Below, piece after piece: positions 15,464 through 21,611 of a DNA stretch of 21,621 bases (positions are counted from its first letter, which is position 1; each line of letters begins with the position of its first letter). A program made the position numbers and the translations under genes. The DNA is from a virus. The DNA lies in the IMG/VR virus record IMGVR_UViG_3300010354_019171, positions 1 through 21,621 of that record; one strand, 5' to 3'. The notes beneath the pieces are model-generated. The model was not told the origin of the DNA. It searched no databases and saw nothing but the letters and a program-made list of their open reading frames with translations.

Positions 15464-16173
15464 AGATATTGATACCGATGGCTGGAGAAGGATCCAGGTT
15501 TGCCAAAGAGGGATACACGTTTCCCAAACCATTAATTGATGTCAATGGCAAACCAATGATACAAAATGTCGTTGAAAATATAAGCTTTGAAGCTGATTAT
15601 ATTTTCTTGGTAAGAAAAAGTCACCTTGAAAAATATCCTGGTCTTGAATCAACTTTACATAGAATCACCAACGGAAAAACAACCATAGTAACAGTTGACA
15701 GTTTGACCGAAGGTGCAGCATGCACAGCTTTGCTTGCTAAAGATTACATAAACAACGACGATGATCTGCTTATCGCCAATTCAGACCAAATAATTGAATA
15801 CAGCAAAGAAAACTTTGTAATAATCAAAGATAAAATAAACGTTGATGGTATAGTTTTTGCTTTTCGATCAACTCATCCCAAGTGGTCGTTTGTGAAACTA
15901 AATAACGAAAATTACATAACTGAAGTTGCCGAGAAAAAACCAATTTCAGATGTTGCCACATGCGGAATATATTGGTACAAGCGCGGCAAAGACTTTGTAT
16001 CCGCTGCCGAGCAAATGATCTCCAAAAACATACGCGTAAACAATGAGTTTTACGTGGCACCCGTCTACAACGAAATGATATCCAATGGCAAATCGATATT
16101 GCCATTTTTTGTTGATAAGATGTATGGTATCGGAACACCAGAAGATCTAAATTATTATTTGGAGAATTTATGA
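15460..16173 (+). CDS. Sugar-1-phosphate nucleotidyltransferase
   Basis: A 237-residue NTP_transferase-fold enzyme that joins a sugar 1-phosphate to NTP, giving the activated sugar nucleotide. It shows the pyrophosphorylase signature MAGEGSRF (7-14), a variant of GxGxRxxP, with KPLIDVNGKPM after it, then the metal-binding region LIANSDQI and YGIGTPEDLNYY near the end, typical of RmlA/GlmU/CugP-like proteins. AAAGGA at 15445-15450 serves as ribosome-binding site, and a GATAAATA octamer lies at 15431-15438. The NTP and sugar specificity cannot be told. It would supply donors for the transferases in the cassette. Confidence 0.85.
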   Translation: MKILIPMAGEGSRFAKEGYTFPKPLIDVNGKPMIQNVVENISFEADYIFLVRKSHLEKYPGLESTLHRITNGKTTIVTVDSLTEGAACTALLAKDYINNDDDLLIANSDQIIEYSKENFVIIKDKINVDGIVFAFRSTHPKWSFVKLNNENYITEVAEKKPISDVATCGIYWYKRGKDFVSAAEQMISKNIRVNNEFYVAPVYNEMISNGKSILPFFVDKMYGIGTPEDLNYYLENL

Positions 16174-16226
16174 TCGTACCAAATTTTGAATCATCATATA
16201 AAGATGGATGGCAAAATTATGAATAA
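16170..16226 (+). CDS. 18-codon ORF, possible remnant of a truncated gene or leader peptide
   Basis: Starts in an ATGA overlap with the nucleotidyltransferase stop and has a strong Shine-Dalgarno sequence (GGAG, 16161-16164), yet ends after MIVPNFESSYKDGWQNYE. Its stop overlaps the next gene's start (ATG 16219). It sits exactly where core-like base composition changes to very AT-rich. This suggests the 5' end of a gene replaced by recombination, or a leader that feeds ribosomes to the next gene. Confidence 0.4.
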   Translation: MIVPNFESSYKDGWQNYE

Positions 16227-17097
16227 AATTAATAAAATTGTATTTTTTAATAATTGCAACAACGGAGATCTGCATTATAGCAGAGAATTTTTAAAGTATC
16301 TTAAAAAAAGTTTACCCAATAAAGAACTTTATGTTTCGCATTTTAAATGTCCAGATATTTTAAAAGACGTAGGTATTACTTACAATCTAATAGACACCAG
16401 AAGTATATTACAAACTCCTTTTCATACAAACAAAGACGTTTTATTTGTCAATACTTGGATTGGAGTAGAAAATGGAAAGTGGATAAGTCAAGGATCTTGT
16501 ACTTTAAAAAATAATTACAAATTGTTTGAAAACATAGCTTCCAATTTGGGAGTCACACTTCTTTCGGAAGAAAATTACATTCCGTCTATCGACTACGATA
16601 AATTTAATATTCGCAATTTAAATTTTAATGGAAACAATATTTTTATTTCAAATGGACCTGTTCTGTCGGGACAATCTAAAAATTTTGATTTTGCTCCAAT
16701 AATTAATAAATTGGCTGAAAAATATTTTTATTGTAATTTTTTTGTGACTCAACCGTTTGAAACCAATTTTTCTAATGTTATAGATGCCAATAAGTTTTTT
16801 TATGCTAACGGTAAATCAAATTTAAATCAATTATCATACTTGTCTACATTTTGTTCTATAATAGTGGGTAGAGCAAGTGGTCCGTATTGTTTTAGTCAGA
16901 CAAAACAAAATATGTACGACAAAAATAAAATTTATATTGTGTGCGGAGAAAGAGAAGGCGAATGTCACTGGGCAACTCTTTCGGATTACAATATACAAGG
17001 CTGCAAACAAATTTGGTGCAAGTCGGATGATAATTGCGAGCAAAATGTATCAAATATTATGGAAGAATGCATAAATGAAAAATTTGGTAATAGGTAA
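16219..17097 (+). CDS. Putative glycosyltransferase-like protein (possibly GT-B fold)
   Basis: A 292-residue protein not assigned to a CAZy family. The opening KIVFFNNCNNGDLHYSREF resembles the N-terminal nucleotide-fold strand and glycine turn of heptosyltransferase-like GT-B enzymes. CSIIVGRASGPYCF (about 215-228 from this start) resembles the C-terminal donor-side loop where such enzymes carry a G-x-S-G type turn. The ATG at 16219 is chosen over a TTG at 16186 because it overlaps the end of the short upstream ORF. It opens the second AT-rich block and overlaps the next gene by 23 nt. Function is inferred. Confidence 0.5.
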   Translation: MNKINKIVFFNNCNNGDLHYSREFLKYLKKSLPNKELYVSHFKCPDILKDVGITYNLIDTRSILQTPFHTNKDVLFVNTWIGVENGKWISQGSCTLKNNYKLFENIASNLGVTLLSEENYIPSIDYDKFNIRNLNFNGNNIFISNGPVLSGQSKNFDFAPIINKLAEKYFYCNFFVTQPFETNFSNVIDANKFFYANGKSNLNQLSYLSTFCSIIVGRASGPYCFSQTKQNMYDKNKIYIVCGEREGECHWATLSDYNIQGCKQIWCKSDDNCEQNVSNIMEECINEKFGNR

Positions 17098-17878
17098 CAC
17101 TTCACAATTATCTTATTATTTTGATGACACGCACGTAAAAATTTCTTCAAGAAATATTAATATAAGTGATATTGTTTCTACAAAATGGAATAAAGTTTTC
17201 ATATGCCATGCCGAACAAAGAACTTTTATAGCAGAAAATAAAGAATCTGAAAAATTGTTTTATCAAGTAAATTGTCAAGAAACAATAAATTTAGTTGATA
17301 AAATAAAAAATTTCTGCAATCATATTGTTTATTACTCTACTGCCGAACTTTGGAACAAATGCAACGGTCCAATCGATTTAGATTTGCCGATGTCTTTTCA
17401 TGAAAATTCTTATACTTTATCCAAGTACTATACAACAAAACATTTTCAAGATAAATTTAAATATCCAAACGTTTCTATAATATATCCCTTTAATTTTAAC
17501 AGTGTACATAGAAGATCAGAATATCTGTTTGGAAAGATATTTCAATCCGTTTTGAACAAACAAAAAATAAAAATAGGTGATATCAACTATTACAGAGATA
17601 TACTACATCCTTCAGATGTTGTTAATAAAAGTATTTCTGTTTCTGTTGGAGAAGATGCGCTTGTTGGTAGCGGAAGATTAATACATATAGGAGACTTCAT
17701 TAAGAGCATTTACGAAGACAATCAATTAGATTTTGAAAGTTACGTAGAATCTGACGAAAGCAAAAAGTCTATTTACAGAAATTTTATATTTTATAATAAA
17801 CAGTATTGTCCACAGATTAATGAAAAATATCTTTTAAGATTGATATCCTCTGAAATAAAGGGAATAAAAAATGGATGA
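17075..17878 (+). CDS. Divergent NAD-dependent epimerase/dehydratase-like SDR
   Basis: A 267-residue protein resembling extended SDRs of the GDP-mannose dehydratase kind: a serine region YYSTAELWN (86-94), Y113-x3-K117 (YTLSK), VSIIYPFNFNSVHRRSEYL, and YRDILHPSDVV (173-183), which matches the RDF-x-H-x-x-DVV block. The N-terminal dinucleotide loop, however, is GNTSQLS, with only one of three expected glycines. It may bind cofactor weakly, or have become a non-catalytic or epimerase-like protein. It overlaps the gene before by 23 nt and the next by 8 nt. It lies two genes before the DegT-type enzyme that could use its 4-keto product. Confidence 0.62.
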   Translation: MKNLVIGNTSQLSYYFDDTHVKISSRNINISDIVSTKWNKVFICHAEQRTFIAENKESEKLFYQVNCQETINLVDKIKNFCNHIVYYSTAELWNKCNGPIDLDLPMSFHENSYTLSKYYTTKHFQDKFKYPNVSIIYPFNFNSVHRRSEYLFGKIFQSVLNKQKIKIGDINYYRDILHPSDVVNKSISVSVGEDALVGSGRLIHIGDFIKSIYEDNQLDFESYVESDESKKSIYRNFIFYNKQYCPQINEKYLLRLISSEIKGIKNG

Positions 17879-18218
17879 TGTGTCTATCGAAATAGAAAAT
17901 GTTATAAAAAACAGAGTTACAAATATTTTAAAAAATAGATCTATTCCCGAGTTACCGCTGGATATTGTCGCAACCGACAACATATCTGAAGTCATAGAAA
18001 AATTGTGTATTCTTCATATAAGAACATGGTTTTTAGAAGATATGGCTGGTTTGGCAAAAAGCGACGAAGAATTGGCAGCAATCAAAAGAAAAATAGATAC
18101 ATGTTTTAAACAAAAAAGACCTCAGTATGTCCAAGCAATCAATAGAATGATTGATGATTGTATATTAAAAAATAAAAGTTTAGTTGAAGATTCGGTTAAA
18201 ATCTATAAAGGTGTATAA
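17871..18218 (+). CDS. DUF4254-like small helical protein
   Basis: A 115-residue, probably all-helical protein. HIRTWFLEDMAG (49-60) followed by SDEELAAIKRKID resembles the central WHxED-type block of DUF4254, a family of unknown function. The protein is shorter than typical members. GGGA at 17861-17864 is the likely ribosome-binding site. It overlaps both neighbours (8 nt upstream, TAATG downstream), indicating tight coupling to the SDR and the DegT-family enzyme. No membrane segment is seen. A helper role in glycan assembly is guesswork. Confidence 0.5.
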   Translation: MDDVSIEIENVIKNRVTNILKNRSIPELPLDIVATDNISEVIEKLCILHIRTWFLEDMAGLAKSDEELAAIKRKIDTCFKQKRPQYVQAINRMIDDCILKNKSLVEDSVKIYKGV

Positions 18219-19378
18219 TGAAACCAATAACTTTGGTGCGCGACACAATCGATGAAACTGATATTTCTTGTTTGATAGATTGGTTGAAAACAAATCCAAG
18301 ATTAACTAAAGGTGTTAAGACTATAGAATTTGAAAACTCTTGGAGTAATTGGTTAGGATGTAAATATTCTGTTTTTGTTAATTCCGGATCTTCTGCAAAT
18401 CTAGCGGCACTCTACGCACTTGTCCAGTCAAACAGATTAAAAAACAAAAAAATAGTATTTTCTTGTCTTTCTTGGGTTACTACCGTGTCACCTGCTATGC
18501 AGCTAGGATTGGAGCCGATTCTTTGTGATGTTGATCCAGATACTCTAGGAATAGACATAGAGAAATTTGAGAATATATGTAAAAATGAAAATCCTGCAGT
18601 ATTGATGATAGTTCATGCTTTAGGGTTTCCAAATAAAATTATAAAATTAAAAGAAATATGTGAAAAATACAATGTATTGCTGATAGAAGACTCTTGCGAA
18701 TGCGTAGGGTCTACGGTAAACAATAAAAAAATGGGAACATACGGTTGTATGTCGACATTCAGTACGTATTTTGGACATCACTTCTCCACTATAGAGGGTG
18801 GTTTTGTTTGCACCGATGATTTTGAGTTGTACAATATATTAAAAAGTATTAGATCACATGGATGGTCTAGAGATCTAGATGAAGTCACTCGCAAAAGATT
18901 GCAACTCGAACATGGAATAAATGATTTTCACGACCTTTATACTTTCTATTATCCAGGATTTAATTTAAGGTCCACCGATTTGCAAGCAACTATCGGTATA
19001 CAGCAGCTAAAAAAATTAAATTTTATTTGTAAAAAAAGATTTGAAAATTTAAAAATTTATGATAAGAATATCAAAAATTCTTATTGGAAAATCGATTTAA
19101 ATAATTTTGAGTATGTTCCAAACTTTGCTTATCCGATAATTCATCCGAATTGCGCAAAAATATCTGAAGCTTTGGCTGACGGAAAAGTCGAATGTAGACC
19201 TCTTATAGCTGGAAGTATTTCTAGGCAACCGTTTTATTATAAGAAATATGGAATGCAAAAATTTGATTTTGCTGATATTATTCACTCTTATGGGATGTAT
19301 CTTCCAAACAATCCAGATATAACTGAAGAAGAAATCAAATATATTTGCTCGATAGTAAATAAATTTACTGATTTATGA
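18218..19378 (+). CDS. DegT/DnrJ/EryC1-family PLP enzyme with histidine for the catalytic lysine (ColD-like 3-dehydratase candidate)
   Basis: A 386-residue fold-type I PLP enzyme of the sugar aminotransferase family, full length. Conserved parts: NSGSSANLAAL (55-65, cofactor phosphate loop), the D158 that contacts the pyridine nitrogen (LLIEDSC), and FSTYFGHHFSTIEGG (181-195). In ordinary members the residue six before the E of EGG is the lysine that forms the internal aldimine; here it is H187. The same replacement defines GDP-4-keto-6-deoxymannose 3-dehydratase (ColD) and the E1 3-dehydrase, which remove the 3-hydroxyl rather than transaminate. Apart from C160-x-C162, no clustered cysteines for an E1-type iron-sulfur centre are seen, favouring ColD-like chemistry. 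The product would be a 3,6-dideoxy sugar. It ends in an ATGA overlap. Confidence 0.83.
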   Translation: MKPITLVRDTIDETDISCLIDWLKTNPRLTKGVKTIEFENSWSNWLGCKYSVFVNSGSSANLAALYALVQSNRLKNKKIVFSCLSWVTTVSPAMQLGLEPILCDVDPDTLGIDIEKFENICKNENPAVLMIVHALGFPNKIIKLKEICEKYNVLLIEDSCECVGSTVNNKKMGTYGCMSTFSTYFGHHFSTIEGGFVCTDDFELYNILKSIRSHGWSRDLDEVTRKRLQLEHGINDFHDLYTFYYPGFNLRSTDLQATIGIQQLKKLNFICKKRFENLKIYDKNIKNSYWKIDLNNFEYVPNFAYPIIHPNCAKISEALADGKVECRPLIAGSISRQPFYYKKYGMQKFDFADIIHSYGMYLPNNPDITEEEIKYICSIVNKFTDL

Positions 19379-19842
19379 AATTTTTAATATCACATCGTGG
19401 TAATATTGAAGGACCCGACGCACAATTTGAGAACATGCCTCAATACATAGATTTTGCTCGATCCAAAGGATATCAAGTAGAAATTGATGTTTGGTACGAT
19501 TCCGAATATCATCTTGGCCACGATCGTCCCGATTATAAAATTTCTAAAGATTGGTTGTTGGAAAGAAAAGATTGGTTGTGGTGTCATGCAAAAAATCTTG
19601 AAGCTTTACAGCACCTAATTCAAGACGGAATGCATTGTTTTTGGCATCAAGAAGATCAAGCTACACTAACCAGCAAAAATATAATTTGGTGTTACCCTGG
19701 AAATTTTATAAAAAATGGAATAGCGGTTATGCCAGAAAATGTAATGTCGGAATCAGAAATAAAAAAAATGATAGGTAAAGTTTTGGGAGTTTGTACCGAT
19801 TACCCTAGTAAATTCGCACTAGAAGATTATAATACAACATGA
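19375..19842 (+). CDS. Small GDPD/PI-PLC-like phosphodiesterase
   Basis: A 155-residue protein with the glycerophosphodiester phosphodiesterase pattern: HRG (7-9) near the N-terminus, E20-N21, the metal ligands E36 and D38 (EIDVW), H49-D50 (GHD), H71 (HAKN), and a C-terminal VCTDYP block. It is well under the usual size (about 240 residues), so it is a minimal barrel. Related short proteins occur in phages and large DNA viruses. Likely chemistry is cleavage of a phosphodiester, perhaps glycerophosphate or a phosphosugar linkage in a glycan. It is the last cassette gene; its stop overlaps the gene 41 start (ATGA). Confidence 0.72.
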   Translation: MKFLISHRGNIEGPDAQFENMPQYIDFARSKGYQVEIDVWYDSEYHLGHDRPDYKISKDWLLERKDWLWCHAKNLEALQHLIQDGMHCFWHQEDQATLTSKNIIWCYPGNFIKNGIAVMPENVMSESEIKKMIGKVLGVCTDYPSKFALEDYNTT

Positions 19843-21272
19843 AAATAGAACAACTGATCCTCGCTTCTTTGATCAAGCGAGAAGATTATGCTCGTAAAGT
19901 TTTAGCCTTTATCACTCCAGAATATTTCAGCGAATCATCCGAACGAACGTTGTTCGAGATGATGACCAAGTATTTTCAAAACTATAACACATGTCCAAGC
20001 AAAGCCGCTCTGGTGATAGAGAGCGATTCGCTGTCGCTCAATCAAAAAGACCACGAGCAGATTCGCGAGCTTATCGACAATGTCGATTCGATGGAAAGTT
20101 CCAACGATCTTGATTGGACTGTAGATGCAACTGAAAAGTGGTGCAAAGATCGAGCGGTCTATAACGCCATTTTCGAGTGCATCAAAATTATCGACGACAA
20201 AGAAGGCAAACAAAAGATCAGCAAAAATGCTATTCCCGAGTTGTTGCGCCATGCTTTGAGTGTGAGTTTCGACACCAATATTGGTCACGACTATACCGAG
20301 TGTTTGAAAGAACGCTACGACTACTATCACAGCGGCGAAGAAAAGATTCCGTTTGATCTTTCGATGTTAAACACCATCACCGATGGTGGTGTGCCCAGAA
20401 AGACTCTTAGTGTTGTTGCGGCTCCAACTGGCGGTGGAAAAAGTATCTTTTTGTGCCACCATGCGGCTGCTTGTTTGCGGCAAAACAAGAATGTTTTGTA
20501 CATCACTCTCGAAATGAGCGAGCAACGAATCGCCGAGCGCATCGATGCAAACCTAACCAACACGCGTCTCAACGAGTTGCGCGAGTTGCCGTATCCGATG
20601 TACGAAAAGAAGTTCAAGCGAGCAACACAAGATGTTCAAGGCAAATTGATCATCAAAGAGTATCCTACGGGTACCGCAAGCGCGCTCAATTTTCGTCACT
20701 TGATCGACGAGCTTCGCATCAAAAAGAACTTTGCTCCGGATGTGGTGATTGTCGACTACTTGAACATCTGCAGCAGTTCGCGCTACAAAACCAACGCAAA
20801 CGTAAACAGCTATACTCTTGTGAAAGCTATCGCCGAAGAATTGCGTGGTTTGGCTGTGGAGACAAACGTACAGATGTTTACCGCCACGCAAATCAATCGT
20901 CAGGGCTTCAACAACAGCGATGTGGATCTTACCAACACTGCCGAAAGTATGGGTTTGCCAGCAACCGCAGACTTCTTTATTGCAATCATTGGAACCGAAG
21001 AACTCGAAGAGCTGAATCAGGTGATGATCAAACAGCTCAAGAATCGTCTTGGCGATGTTGGTAGCAACCGTAAATTTGTTGTAGGGTTGGACAAGAGCAA
21101 AATGAAGTTTTATGATGTGAGCCAAACCGCACAGCAATCGTTGGTGCACGTAAACAGCGAAAGCGGAAAGGTTGTGGCTGCTGGCAACGATGAAGACGAT
21201 GATCCTTATGCAAAATCTTTGTTTAGAAAGAGCGAACAAAAATTCAATCAAAAGTTTAATGATTGGGGTTGA
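19839..21272 (+). CDS. 41: Replicative DNA helicase gp41 (DnaB-like)
   Basis: A 477-residue hexameric 5'-to-3' helicase, the size of T4 gp41 (475). It moves on the lagging strand and recruits the gp61 primase. The N-terminal domain (1 to about 150) is followed by the RecA-like motor: Walker A APTGGGKS (195-202), TLEMSEQRIAERI (223-235), Walker B DVVIVDYLNI (301-310), and TQINRQ (350-355) with the sensor glutamine. The acidic C-terminal tail (NDEDDDPY) is typical. Core-like composition and CGN arginine codons return here after the AT-rich cassette genes. Confidence 0.96.
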   Translation: MKIEQLILASLIKREDYARKVLAFITPEYFSESSERTLFEMMTKYFQNYNTCPSKAALVIESDSLSLNQKDHEQIRELIDNVDSMESSNDLDWTVDATEKWCKDRAVYNAIFECIKIIDDKEGKQKISKNAIPELLRHALSVSFDTNIGHDYTECLKERYDYYHSGEEKIPFDLSMLNTITDGGVPRKTLSVVAAPTGGGKSIFLCHHAAACLRQNKNVLYITLEMSEQRIAERIDANLTNTRLNELRELPYPMYEKKFKRATQDVQGKLIIKEYPTGTASALNFRHLIDELRIKKNFAPDVVIVDYLNICSSSRYKTNANVNSYTLVKAIAEELRGLAVETNVQMFTATQINRQGFNNSDVDLTNTAESMGLPATADFFIAIIGTEELEELNQVMIKQLKNRLGDVGSNRKFVVGLDKSKMKFYDVSQTAQQSLVHVNSESGKVVAAGNDEDDDPYAKSLFRKSEQKFNQKFNDWG

Positions 21273-21307
21273 AAAAGATCGGTTGCTGTGTAAAATCTTT
21301 TGAAGAT

Positions 21308-21378
21308 TGCGGGATAGATTAAGGGTAGATCATCGGTCTCATAATCCGATCGTGGTGGTTCAACTCCACCTCCCGCTA
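21308..21378 (+). tRNA. tRNA with CAT anticodon (Met, initiator-like, or Ile2)
   Basis: A complete cloverleaf by hand: acceptor 21308-21314 with 21371-21377 (six pairs; the terminal pair is T-T), TA at positions 8-9, D-stem GATT/GATC, anticodon stem TCGGT/TCCGA around CTCATAA with anticodon CAT at 21340-21342, T-stem GGTGG/CCACC around TTCAACT, discriminator A21378. There is a T-T mismatch next to the anticodon loop. No CCA is encoded. CAT can be Met or, with lysidine at C34, Ile(AUA). The unpaired 1-72 position and A11-T24 pair are initiator features, but the three G-C pairs of the initiator anticodon stem are incomplete. Confidence 0.85.
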
Positions 21379-21380
21379 TT

Positions 21381-21560
21381 ATGAACAATCAAGATAGTTG
21401 TTGGTACTGCAAAAAATATGATGGTGAAATGAAATTCTGCTGGGAATTCGATACATTTGTTCATGTTGCTTGCGTACAACAAGCAGCCAAAAACAAAGAC
21501 GATCGCGAGGCGCAAATTATTGCCGATGAAATTTTGGGTCCTCGTAGCTCAGTTGGATAG
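21381..21560 (+). CDS. Small zinc-finger-like protein (59 residues)
   Basis: Starts two bases after the CAT tRNA and ends inside tRNA-Arg. The sequence has C7-x2-C10, C20, H28 and C31 (CWYC, FCW, HVAC), a spacing suited to one zinc ion, followed by a charged helix (QAAKNKDDREAQIIADEIL). The last residues (about GPRSSVG) and the stop are encoded by the first 23 nt of tRNA-Arg. There is no Shine-Dalgarno sequence, because the upstream bases are the tRNA 3' end. Function unknown. I judge it real because of the cysteine pattern and a sensible helix running up to the tRNA. Confidence 0.6.
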   Translation: MNNQDSCWYCKKYDGEMKFCWEFDTFVHVACVQQAAKNKDDREAQIIADEILGPRSSVG

Positions 21561-21611
21561 AGCGTCAGCCTTCTAAGCTGAAAGTCGCAGGTTCGAGTCT
21601 TGCCGAGGACG
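21538..21611 (+). tRNA. tRNA-Arg(TCT)
   Basis: A canonical cloverleaf: acceptor GTCCTCG (21538-21544) with CGAGGAC (21604-21610), D-arm GCTC/GAGC, anticodon stem TCAGC/GCTGA around CTTCTAA with anticodon TCT at 21572-21574, T-arm GCAGG/CTTGC around TTCGAGT, discriminator G. No CCA is encoded. It reads AGA and AGG, the arginine codons favoured in the AT-rich cassette genes. Its 5' third overlaps the end of the small zinc-finger-like gene. Confidence 0.95.

Larger units (their letters stand above)
7829..19842 (+). other. Sugar-nucleotide and glycosyltransferase cassette inserted between uvsX and gene 41
   Basis: Sixteen full-length co-directional genes plus one very short ORF, packed with 1-nt, 4-nt and slightly longer overlaps. 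They cover sugar activation (nucleotidyltransferase), sugar modification (4,6-dehydratase, RmlD-like reductase, divergent SDR, DegT-family dehydratase, methyltransferase, HAD-cupin), transfer (GT7, GT10 and five further putative transferases) and phosphodiester cleavage (GDPD-like). Both ends overlap core replication genes, so the cassette probably shares their transcript. Two very AT-rich blocks alternate with core-like blocks, indicating stepwise assembly. No integrase or transposase is present. Confidence 0.85.

Noticed and set aside
7829-19842. Cassette as a transposon or integrative element
   Set aside because: No transposase, integrase, terminal inverted repeats or target duplication seen; both ends are overlapping gene junctions.
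20453-21064. Open + frame of 203 codons inside gene 41
   Set aside because: Out-of-frame shadow of gp41; arginine- and glutamine-rich with no domain or ribosome-binding site.
21273-21308. Inverted repeats AAAAGAT/ATCTTTT and AATCTT/AAGATT after gene 41
   Set aside because: Long loop or short stem without a following T-run; too weak for a terminator. They may only assist tRNA processing.
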